Shown one piece after another: positions 5,357 through 11,037 of a DNA stretch of 11,037 nucleotides. Source of the stretch: Bacteroidota bacterium (GTDB lineage: Bacteria > Bacteroidota > Bacteroidia > Chitinophagales > Chitinophagaceae). Both the position numbers and the translations under genes were made by a program. Under the pieces are notes generated by a model. It was not told the origin of the DNA. It made no database searches and worked only from the letters and a program-made list of their open reading frames with translations. The first letter of the stretch is position 1; every line of letters starts with the position of its first letter. The stretch spans positions 1 through 11,037 of the forward strand of contig JAEWJV010000522.1 of the NCBI GenBank assembly GCA_023386395.1, in the 5' to 3' direction.

Positions 5357-6550
5357 ATGCTTAAAGGAAAAAAAATTTTATTAGGGATAAGCGCAAGCAT
5401 TGCAGCTTATAAGTCTATACTGCTGGCACGCCTGCTTGTAAAAGAGGGCGCAGAAGTTAAAGTGATAATGACGCCGGCAGCAAAAGATTTTGTTTCGCCG
5501 CTTGTGCTTTCAACGCTTACCAATAATAAAGTACTGATTGATATTTTTAATGAAGATAGCTGGGCTAATCATGTAATGCTTGGACGCTGGGCCGATGTAA
5601 TGCTGATAGCGCCGTTAAGCTGCAATACGCTTGCAAAAATGGCGCATGGGCAATGTGATAATTTGCTGCTGGCCGTATATCTTTCATCAAACTGTCCTGT
5701 GGCAGTGGCGCCGGCAATGGACGAAGACATGTGGCATCATCCTTTCACCCAAAAAAATATTGCCGCATTAAAAGAATATGGGAATATCTTGATTGAAGTG
5801 GAATCCGGGGAACTTGCCAGCGGATTAATTGGCGAAGGCAGAATGGCTGAACCGGAAAATATCATATTGTTCTTGAAAGAAAAGTTTTTCAGGCAGGATA
5901 TATTACAAAATAAAAAAGTGCTTGTAACGGCTGGCCCCACATACGAACCGCTCGATCCTGTGCGTTTTATAGGTAATCATTCATCGGGTAAAATGGGTTT
6001 TGCATTGGCTGAAAGTTTATATGAAAAGGGCGCCGATGTTACCGTAGTAAGCGGCCCTGTTCATCAGCAAACAAAATATAAAGGCATTAATGTGGTGCAT
6101 GTAAATACCGCGGAAGAAATGTATAATGCCTGTTTGCGGTTGCATGATGAAATGGATATTGAAATAATGGCGGCGGCTGTTGCTGATTATAAACCGACAG
6201 CAGTTGCATCAGAAAAAATAAAGAAAACAGGCAACAACCTGCAGCTTGAACTGGCTAAAACAAACGATATTCTGGCAACATTAGGCACCCGTAAAAAGCA
6301 ACAGTTTTTAGTGGGTTTTGCACTGGAAACAAACAATGAAAAACAACATGCGCTTGACAAGCTGAAAAAGAAAAATGCAGACATGATTGTTTTAAATTCT
6401 TTAAAAGATGCGAATGCAGGCTTTGGGTTTGACACTAATAAAGTATCCATTTTTTTAGCCGGTGGCGAGAATGTTGAAATGGAGCTTGCGTCAAAGAAAG
6501 AAATTGCCGGTAAAATTGTTGACCTTCTTATTAAAAAAATGCATGCGTAA
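5357..6550 (+). CDS. coaBC: Bifunctional CoaBC: phosphopantothenoylcysteine decarboxylase / phosphopantothenate-cysteine ligase
   Basis: CoaBC carries out two consecutive steps of coenzyme A synthesis: CTP-dependent coupling of cysteine to 4'-phosphopantothenate (CoaB), then FMN-dependent decarboxylation (CoaC). The product has 397 aa, a normal length. The CoaC domain (about 1-180) has the flavoprotein start G-I-S-A-S-I-A-A-Y-K-S (10-20), the catalytic His72 in N-H-V-M-L-G-R-W-A-D, P-A-M-D-E-D-M-W (119-126) and the substrate flap G-E-L-A-S-G-L-I-G-E-G-R-M (151-163). The CoaB domain (about 185-397) has T-A-G-P-T-Y-E-P-L-D-P-V-R-F-I-G-N-H-S-S-G-K-M-G with Asn207, A-A-A-V-A-D-Y-K-P, Lys287 in E-K-I-K-K, and V-G-F-A-L-E-T. 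Compared with E. coli, Asn125 is Asp122 and Cys158 is Ser155. It overlaps the next gene by 8 nt. Confidence 0.97.
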   Translation: MLKGKKILLGISASIAAYKSILLARLLVKEGAEVKVIMTPAAKDFVSPLVLSTLTNNKVLIDIFNEDSWANHVMLGRWADVMLIAPLSCNTLAKMAHGQCDNLLLAVYLSSNCPVAVAPAMDEDMWHHPFTQKNIAALKEYGNILIEVESGELASGLIGEGRMAEPENIILFLKEKFFRQDILQNKKVLVTAGPTYEPLDPVRFIGNHSSGKMGFALAESLYEKGADVTVVSGPVHQQTKYKGINVVHVNTAEEMYNACLRLHDEMDIEIMAAAVADYKPTAVASEKIKKTGNNLQLELAKTNDILATLGTRKKQQFLVGFALETNNEKQHALDKLKKKNADMIVLNSLKDANAGFGFDTNKVSIFLAGGENVEMELASKKEIAGKIVDLLIKKMHA

Positions 6551-7460
6551 ATTTTTGTTGATTTTATTAATGTGTGCAACCTGCAACCTGATTAAAGCGC
6601 AGGAATTCCAGGCTAAAGTTGTTGTGCTGGCGCAGCAGGTGGGCACTGCGGTTGATAAATCAGTATTTACAACTTTGCAAAATCAGCTCACCAATTTTAT
6701 AAACAGCCGCAAATGGACTTCAGATGTATATCAGCCGCAGGAAAAAATAAAATGCAATTTTATTCTTACCATAAAAAGTGCTGATGCTGATAATATTTAT
6801 AATGCCAGCTTAGCCATTCAGGCGGCAAGGCCGGTATTTAATTCTTCTTATCAAACAGCGTTGGTTAATTATCAGGATGCGGATATACAGTTTAAATATG
6901 TTCAATACCAGCAACTCAATTTTAATGAAAACAGGGTGCAGGGCACGGATGCATTAAGCGCCAATCTCACAGCCATCTTTGCTTATTATGCATATATGAT
7001 ACTGGGGTTTGATTACGATTCCTTTTCACCAAAAGCCGGTGATCCTTATTTTTTGAAAGCGCAGAACATTGTAAGCAATGCACCTGAAGCAAAAGGCATA
7101 AGCGGATGGAAACCTTTTGACGGGCAAAGAAACCGTTACTGGCTTTCAGAAAATATGGTGAATACCAAGTACAATAATATACACGATATTATTTATAGTT
7201 ATTACCGCGACGGCCTTGATAAAATGTATAATGATGAAGAAAATGCGCGGGCAACTGTGCTTGAATCTTTATCATCACTGCAGGATTTTAACCAACAAAA
7301 CCCGAACACCATGATTGCACAGTTTTTGGTGCAGGGAAAATCGCAGGAATATATTGGCATATTTAAAAAGGCCGATCCGCAAAGCCGTACAGAAGCATCG
7401 CAAATTTTAGCATCGATTGATATTTCAAATGCAGGGGTTTATAAACAGGAAATGAAATGA
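6543..7460 (+). CDS. DUF4835 family exported protein
   Basis: Function unknown; this is a Bacteroidota-restricted family usually found just after coaBC. The start is ATG 6543 (305 aa), which overlaps the coaBC stop (6548-6550) in the 8-nt string ATGCGTAA. The longer upstream frame is an accident of reading into coaBC. A signal peptide (M-R-K-F-L-L-I-L-L-M-C-A-T-C-N-L-I-K-A before Q-E-F) sends the protein to the periplasm. Family hallmarks are F-N-E-N and A-Y-Y-A-Y-M-I-L-G-F-D-Y-D-S-F-S-P-K-A-G-D-P-Y-F near the middle, then G-W-K-P-F and R-N-R-Y-W-L-S-E-N-M-V-N. Its stop overlaps the next start by ATGA, so coaBC, this gene and the DUF4296 gene form a tight operon. A role in the envelope is suggested by location only. 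Confidence 0.9.
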   Translation: MRKFLLILLMCATCNLIKAQEFQAKVVVLAQQVGTAVDKSVFTTLQNQLTNFINSRKWTSDVYQPQEKIKCNFILTIKSADADNIYNASLAIQAARPVFNSSYQTALVNYQDADIQFKYVQYQQLNFNENRVQGTDALSANLTAIFAYYAYMILGFDYDSFSPKAGDPYFLKAQNIVSNAPEAKGISGWKPFDGQRNRYWLSENMVNTKYNNIHDIIYSYYRDGLDKMYNDEENARATVLESLSSLQDFNQQNPNTMIAQFLVQGKSQEYIGIFKKADPQSRTEASQILASIDISNAGVYKQEMK

Positions 7461-7822
7461 AGTATTTATTCTGCATAGCATTTCTGTTTGTTTTCTCAGC
7501 CTGCGGCACAGAAGATAAAAAAATCCCTGATAATGTAATGCCGGTTGACAAAATGAAACTGGTTATGTGGGACCTTCTCCAGGCCGGCAATTATGCAACC
7601 ATACAAAAAGAAAAAGATACTTCAATTAAACAACTTAATACGGCTTATATGGCGCAGGTTTTACAGCTATATAAGATTAGTAAAGATGATTTTTTTAAAA
7701 GCTTCGATTATTATCAAACGCATCCTGAACTAAATAAGATATTATTTGATTCCATCAATGCTTACTCGCAACGTAAACGCGGAGACCTTTATAAAGGTGA
7801 TCTTCATAAAAAGATAGAATAA
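7457..7822 (+). CDS. DUF4296 family lipoprotein
   Basis: Function unknown. The 121-aa product starts with a lipoprotein-type signal (M-K-Y-L-F-C-I-A-F-L-F-V-F-S-A-C) whose candidate lipidated Cys is residue 16; Phe at -3 instead of Leu is tolerated in this phylum. Residues after the Cys are G-T-E-D-K-K. The acidic pair could act as a weak surface-export signal of the Bacteroidota type, but this is inference. The family resemblance lies in M-K-L-V-M-W-D-L-L-Q-A near residue 33 and F-D-Y-Y-Q-T-H-P-E-L-N-K-I-L-F-D-S-I, the DUF4296 core. It overlaps the DUF4835 gene by 4 nt (ATGA) and ends its operon. No convincing intrinsic terminator follows; a T-run at 7834-7841 lacks a stem. Confidence 0.85.
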   Translation: MKYLFCIAFLFVFSACGTEDKKIPDNVMPVDKMKLVMWDLLQAGNYATIQKEKDTSIKQLNTAYMAQVLQLYKISKDDFFKSFDYYQTHPELNKILFDSINAYSQRKRGDLYKGDLHKKIE

Positions 7823-7852
7823 TACCGCTTTAGGATTTTTTTAAGTAATTTA

Positions 7853-7881
7853 TTGCAACCTATAACGTTTTAATACGGTCT
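7853..7881 (+). promoter_or_regulatory. Candidate ECF-sigma promoter for the outer-membrane barrel gene
   Basis: TTGCAACCT (7853-7861) resembles an ECF -35 element (AAC core) and CGGTCT (7876-7881) resembles the CGTC-type -10. Fifteen nt separate AACC from CGGTC, a normal ECF spacing. No TAnnTTTG box is present in the 94-nt gap before ATG 7917. The -10 half is followed by a 5-bp inverted repeat (TCTCT 7879-7883, AGAGA 7889-7893). Envelope-stress control of a porin-like gene would make sense, but this rests on motif resemblance alone. Confidence 0.35.
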
Positions 7882-7916
7882 CTTTAGCAGAGATTTAAAA
7901 ATCAAAAATCAATTCT

Positions 7917-8495
7917 ATGCAAAAAATCATTTTGTCTTTATGTTTCATAGTTGCCCTTTCTGCTGCAGCATCGGCCCAATCATTTAGCCTCGGTGGTAAA
8001 GTAGGCGCTAACCTTGGTAAGGTTGATGGGCAAAAATTTAAAGATGGCTATAATTTTGGTTATGTACTCGGTGCCTACGCGGAACTTGGCATAAGCAAAA
8101 CAATCGCCATACAACCTGAATTGCTTTTCAGCCAAACAAATACAACTTATAAGGATTCATCAGATATAATACTAAGCAAGCCCGGCGATAAGGTTCATCT
8201 CAATTACCTTAGTATACCAGTGTTGCTTAATATAAATGCAGGCAAGCTGCTTACTTTCCAGCTTGGTCCGCAGTTTAGCGTGTTAATGAATAAAGATCAG
8301 AAACTTGGTGACGAAATAACTGATGCTTTTAAAGGTGGAGATGTAGCCGCTGTGTTGGGCGCACAATTAAACGTTGGGGTGCTTAAAGTATATGGCCGCT
8401 ATAATATTGGTTTAAATAACATTAGTGATGTAACCAACTCTGATAAATGGAAAAGCCAGGCCATTCAATTTGGCTTAGGCATTAAGATTTTATAA
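7917..8495 (+). CDS. Porin-family outer-membrane beta-barrel protein
   Basis: Small outer-membrane barrel of the PorT/OMP-b-brl type common in Bacteroidota; cargo or partner unknown. The product has 192 aa with a clear signal peptide (M-Q-K-I-I-L-S-L-C-F-I-V-A-L-S-A-A-A-S-A before Q-S-F). Strands alternate through the mature part: F-S-L-G-G-K-V-G-A-N-L-G, Y-N-F-G-Y-V-L-G-A-Y-A-E-L-G-I, I-A-I-Q-P-E-L-L-F-S-Q, L-N-Y-L-S-I-P-V-L-L-N-I, L-L-T-F-Q-L-G-P-Q-F-S-V-L, A-A-V-L-G-A-Q-L-N-V-G and V-Y-G-R-Y-N-I-G-L. It ends A-I-Q-F-G-L-G-I-K-I-L, and a beta signal at the C terminus is typical. The Q-P-E-L-L-F-S and Y-L-x-I-P-V-L phrases are family hallmarks. It stands alone between its own candidate promoter and terminator, and is a likely client of the BamD encoded nearby. 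Confidence 0.9.
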   Translation: MQKIILSLCFIVALSAAASAQSFSLGGKVGANLGKVDGQKFKDGYNFGYVLGAYAELGISKTIAIQPELLFSQTNTTYKDSSDIILSKPGDKVHLNYLSIPVLLNINAGKLLTFQLGPQFSVLMNKDQKLGDEITDAFKGGDVAAVLGAQLNVGVLKVYGRYNIGLNNISDVTNSDKWKSQAIQFGLGIKIL

Positions 8496-8515
8496 AATTT
8501 GTATTTATATTGAAG

Positions 8516-8548
8516 AAAAGCATCATGCAGTTTGTGTGATGCTTTTTT
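8516..8548 (+). terminator. Intrinsic terminator after the barrel gene
   Basis: A 10-bp perfect stem pairs AAAAGCATCA (8516-8525) with TGATGCTTTT (8537-8546) around an 11-nt loop, followed by T up to 8548. It separates the barrel gene (stop at 8495) from the HMG-CoA lyase promoter 30 nt further on. Confidence 0.9.
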
Positions 8549-8577
8549 GTTTGCAGCAACAATCACGGCAATGCTTT

Positions 8578-8585
8578 TACATTTG
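8578..8585 (+). promoter_or_regulatory. Bacteroidota -7 promoter element (TACATTTG) for HMG-CoA lyase
   Basis: TACATTTG matches TAnnTTTG exactly and lies 4 nt before ATG 8590, so transcription would start at or next to the start codon. The nearest upstream TTTG (8550-8553) is 24 nt away, a little longer than the usual -33 spacing. The location right behind a terminator supports a new transcription unit here. Confidence 0.65.
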
Positions 8586-8589
8586 TACA

Positions 8590-9444
8590 ATGAATGCCGT
8601 AAAACTTATTGAATGCCCGCGGGATGCTATGCAAGGATGGCATGCTTTCATTCCAACACAGCAAAAAATAAATTATATCAACAGCTTGCTGCAGGTTGGT
8701 TTTGATACCATTGATTTTGGAAGCTTTGTTTCGCCAAAAGCCATACCACAAATGGCTGATACGAAGGAAGTAATTGGGCATTTGGAATTTGGAGAAAGTA
8801 AAACAAAACTGCTTGCTATTATTGCTAACGAAAGGGGCGCTAAAGAAGCTGCTGCATACGAGGCAATTACTTATTTGGGCTTTCCCTTTTCTATATCACC
8901 AACATTTCAGCAACGCAATACCAACAGCACCATTGAAGAAAGTTTGCAACGGGTTGAAGCCATTCAATCCGTTTGCATGCAGCATAAAAAAACGTTGGTT
9001 GTTTATTTAAGCATGGCATTTGGTAATCCTTATGGCGATACTTATAATGAAGATATTTTATTGCGTTGGGCCGATGCATTGGTGCAAAGAGACATAAAAA
9101 TTATTTCGCTGGCAGACACCGTTGGTGTTGCAACGCCTGAACAAATAAAAACCGCTTGTTCCACTTTAATTCAAAAATATCCTTCCATAGAAATTGGCGT
9201 GCATTTACATTCATCCACTCAAAACAGGGATGATAAATTAGATGCGGCTTTTAATGCCGGGTGCTTAAGGTTTGACGGTGCTTTAAAAGGTATTGGTGGT
9301 TGCCCCATGGCGCAGGATGAATTGGTTGGTAATATGGATACACTTTATATGATTGAATATTTCAAACAGAAAAATGTGACAGGTAAATTGAATGAAGAAG
9401 CTTTACAGAAAAGCATCACTATTGCAAACGAAATTTTTATATAA
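8590..9444 (+). CDS. mvaB: Hydroxymethylglutaryl-CoA lyase
   Basis: Cleaves HMG-CoA to acetoacetate and acetyl-CoA, the last step of leucine breakdown, in the cytoplasm. The start is ATG 8590 (284 aa); the longer frame from 8536 adds residues encoded by the terminator and promoter. It is a TIM-barrel enzyme of the DRE-TIM type. Arg11-Asp12 in E-C-P-R-D-A-M-Q correspond to the catalytic P-R-D-G-L-Q, followed by S-F-V-S-P-K-A-I-P-Q-M (45-55). The metal-ligand pair is His205/His207 in V-H-L-H-S-S. The catalytic Cys238 lies in G-I-G-G-C-P-M-A-Q-D-E-L-V-G-N. This Cys loop is one residue longer than in the human enzyme (C-P-Y-A-Q-G-A-S-G-N), and Asp42 stands where many lyases have Glu. Both are probably lineage variants. 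Other leucine-pathway genes are not in view; a GSCFA gene follows after 3 nt. Confidence 0.93.
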   Translation: MNAVKLIECPRDAMQGWHAFIPTQQKINYINSLLQVGFDTIDFGSFVSPKAIPQMADTKEVIGHLEFGESKTKLLAIIANERGAKEAAAYEAITYLGFPFSISPTFQQRNTNSTIEESLQRVEAIQSVCMQHKKTLVVYLSMAFGNPYGDTYNEDILLRWADALVQRDIKIISLADTVGVATPEQIKTACSTLIQKYPSIEIGVHLHSSTQNRDDKLDAAFNAGCLRFDGALKGIGGCPMAQDELVGNMDTLYMIEYFKQKNVTGKLNEEALQKSITIANEIFI

Positions 9445-9447
9445 TAC

Positions 9448-10443
9448 ATGCAGTTTTTTGCAAACATCAATATCAAGCCGCTTGAGCCTTCTATATCATA
9501 TAGAGATAAAATCTTATTAACAGGTTCGTGTTTTACAGAGCATATCGGCAACTTTTTAATTGAATCAAAATTCAATACACTGCAAAACCCAAATGGTATT
9601 TTGTTCGATCCGCAAAGCGTTGCTGCAAGCCTGTTATCCTATATTCAAAACAAACAGTACGTAGAAACCGATCTGTTTTATTTGAATGAAGCATGGAATA
9701 GCTGGCAACATCACAGCCGGTTTTCAAATATTGATAAAGAGGCATGCTTAAAAGCAATTAATAGCAGCCAGCAACAGGCGCATGCTTTTTTAAAAAATGC
9801 TGATTGGTTGATAATAACATTGGGCTCTGCATTTACGTATAAACTTGTACAGGACTCATCATTTTATGTTGAATTAAATGAGGTGGCTAATTGCCATAAA
9901 GCGCCGGCACAAAATTTTATTAAACACCTGAATACAATTGAAGAAATTGTAACTGCTTTTGATACCGTAATTCACCGGCTCTTTTATTTCAATCCAAAGC
10001 TTAAAATAATTTTTACCATAAGCCCGGTAAGACATTTAAGAGATGGTGTAGTTGACAATAACCGCAGCAAAGCCAGGCTGATAGAAGCCGTGCATCATTT
10101 GGTGAATAAATTTGACAAGCTGTATTATTTCCCGGCCTATGAACTGGTGATTGATGTATTGCGGGATTATCGTTTTTACGATGTGGATTTAGCGCATCCA
10201 AATTATGCAGCAACACAATTTGTACTGGAGAAGTTTTCTGAAACCTGTTTTAATCAATCAACAAAAGAATTAGTTGAAGAAATAAAGAAAATTGTTATTG
10301 CCAAAAAACATAAACCTTTCAACCCGCAATCATCCTTACATAAAAAGTTTTTGCAGCAACAACTGGAAAAAGCAAAAGATATTTTGCAACGGCACCCTTA
10401 TTTGAATTTGGAAGAAGAGATAAAATATTTTTCAAAAGACTGA
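9448..10443 (+). CDS. GSCFA-family (SGNH-like) hydrolase
   Basis: Member of the GSCFA family, which resembles SGNH/GDSL esterases; the substrate is unknown. The 331-aa product has no signal peptide, so cytoplasmic action is likely. The family-naming motif reads L-T-G-S-C-F-T-E-H-I-G (24-34), with Ser27 the presumed nucleophile. Next come I-T-L-G-S-A-F-T-Y (123-131; often G-T-A-W-V-Y in relatives), V-A-N-C-H-K (146-151), I-I-F-T-I-S-P-V-R-H-L-R-D-G (187-200), and D-L-A-H-P-N (247-252), where Asp247 and His250 fit the SGNH block V D-x-x-H pair. The C-terminal 60 residues are lysine-rich and helical. The gene begins 3 nt after the HMG-CoA lyase stop, so the two share an mRNA, though no metabolic link is known to me. 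Confidence 0.9.
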   Translation: MQFFANINIKPLEPSISYRDKILLTGSCFTEHIGNFLIESKFNTLQNPNGILFDPQSVAASLLSYIQNKQYVETDLFYLNEAWNSWQHHSRFSNIDKEACLKAINSSQQQAHAFLKNADWLIITLGSAFTYKLVQDSSFYVELNEVANCHKAPAQNFIKHLNTIEEIVTAFDTVIHRLFYFNPKLKIIFTISPVRHLRDGVVDNNRSKARLIEAVHHLVNKFDKLYYFPAYELVIDVLRDYRFYDVDLAHPNYAATQFVLEKFSETCFNQSTKELVEEIKKIVIAKKHKPFNPQSSLHKKFLQQQLEKAKDILQRHPYLNLEEEIKYFSKD

Positions 10444-11037
10444 TCACGCGTTCTGTGCAGCAATAGTTTTAACGGCAGTTACACCACCCTTATTAAAATC
10501 ATATAACACAAACCACGCAGTTGCCATCAATGCAATGATGAAGTAAGCAATTAATGCTATGTTTATCCAGGGTAAAACAGCATCGACGCCAAACCAGTTG
10601 CCATAATAATAAATAACACCAATGCCGCCTATGCATTTTAAAAATTCCCACGCCAATGCATATTTATTGCGGTTCATTAATTCGGTAAATGCATATACGT
10701 AAATAAAAATAAATGCGCCATAAATAAACATGGCCGGGCTGCCAATTAATGCAAGGTTACCAAACAGCCAGCTAATCAACAGCAATAAAACACTTAACTG
10801 CACCCAGCTCCATGCATATAATAATATTGATGATGCAGGGTTATATTTTTCGAAATTGCAAGGGTCCTCAATTTTATAAATGGGGTATTTTTCGGCAACA
10901 TCGCCTGGCCGCCAGCCGGTTGGCATAAACCATATACGCAGCTTGTCTCTCCAGTTTTTCGTGCGCCATGCATCTTTTATCAATAGCCATAAATGCTGAA
11001 AATTTATAGCAATGGGGTTCCATGTGCTTACCGGCCT
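10444..11037 (-). CDS. Sterol desaturase / fatty-acid hydroxylase family membrane protein, C-terminal part
   Basis: The frame runs to the window edge without a start, so the 197 residues seen are the C-terminal part of a longer protein; the TTG at 10983 is internal. The segment R-P-V-S-T-W-N-P-I-A-I-N-F-Q-H-L-W, then A-W-R-T-K-N-W-R-D-K-L-R-I-W-F-M-P-T-G-W-R-P-G-D, matches the region that follows the histidine-rich di-iron core in Bacteroidota sterol desaturases, as I recall that family. The iron-binding His boxes are outside the window, so the catalytic call is by homology only. Hydrophobic stretches S-S-I-L-L-Y-A-W-S-W-V-Q-L-S-V-L-L-L-L, A-M-F-I-Y-G-A-F-I-F-I-Y-V-Y-A-F, G-G-I-G-V-I-Y-Y-Y-G-N-W-F and I-N-I-A-L-I-A-Y-F-I-I-A-L-M suggest about four membrane helices. 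Its stop codon abuts that of the convergent GSCFA gene. Confidence 0.85.
   Translation of the reverse strand, partial: RPVSTWNPIAINFQHLWLLIKDAWRTKNWRDKLRIWFMPTGWRPGDVAEKYPIYKIEDPCNFEKYNPASSILLYAWSWVQLSVLLLLISWLFGNLALIGSPAMFIYGAFIFIYVYAFTELMNRNKYALAWEFLKCIGGIGVIYYYGNWFGVDAVLPWINIALIAYFIIALMATAWFVLYDFNKGGVTAVKTIAAQNA

Noticed and set aside
6462..6542. Upstream extension of the DUF4835 gene inside coaBC
   Set aside because: It reads coaBC coding sequence in another frame, and the signal peptide begins exactly at ATG 6543.
6187..6579. 130-codon minus-strand ORF opposite coaBC
   Set aside because: It lies wholly antisense to well-supported coaBC motifs, and its Ser/Phe/Leu-rich composition marks it as a shadow.
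7800..7841. Possible terminator after the DUF4296 gene
   Set aside because: The only stem is 5 bp (7800-7804 with 7811-7815), lies inside the coding end and is not followed directly by a T-run; the T-run at 7834-7841 has no stem.
8536..8589. Upstream extension of the HMG-CoA lyase
   Set aside because: These codons come from the terminator arm and promoter; the family's normal N terminus starts at ATG 8590.

Overview
The window looks like ordinary core chromosome from a member of the Bacteroidota, most likely the family Chitinophagaceae. The evidence is the Bacteroidota-type omega subunit (rpoZ), the DUF4835 and DUF4296 families beside coaBC, a GSCFA-family hydrolase, a C-terminally extended sterol desaturase, and several promoter -7 elements of the form TAnnTTTG. 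Shine-Dalgarno sites are essentially absent, as expected for this phylum. Base composition is AT-leaning and even throughout. I see no mobile element, CRISPR array, tRNA or rRNA. The placement is inferred from protein families recognised by eye, without a database search.

Layout. (1) 1-1653, plus strand: the 3' end of guaA, then an orphan periplasmic-binding-protein-like gene, closed by a strong bidirectional terminator. (2) 1652-4002, minus strand: lolA, cmk and a 193-aa unknown read as one probable unit. Beyond them, past a 39-bp imperfect palindrome, lies a separately promoted 63-aa small gene with a long structured leader. (3) 4138-5346, plus: a -7 promoter, bamD overlapping rpoZ, and an intrinsic terminator. 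(4) 5357-7822, plus: coaBC, a DUF4835 gene and a DUF4296 lipoprotein gene, joined by 8- and 4-nt overlaps. (5) 7853-8548: a single outer-membrane beta-barrel gene with its own terminator and a candidate ECF-sigma promoter. (6) 8578-10443, plus: HMG-CoA lyase and a GSCFA hydrolase, 3 nt apart. (7) 10444-11037, minus: the C-terminal part of a sterol desaturase-like membrane protein, cut by the window edge.

Shared themes are envelope biogenesis (LolA carries lipoproteins to the outer membrane; BamD assembles barrels; a barrel protein and lipoproteins lie nearby) and central metabolism (GMP, CMP and CoA synthesis, and HMG-CoA cleavage). No complete new system is evident. The parts most worth a second look are non-coding: the structured leader of the 63-aa gene, with two mutually exclusive hairpins; the 39-bp palindrome upstream of it; the terminator that abuts the coaBC start; and -7 elements so close to ATG that bamD and HMG-CoA lyase should be nearly leaderless. 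In coaBC two classical active-site residues differ from E. coli, probably as a lineage trait.
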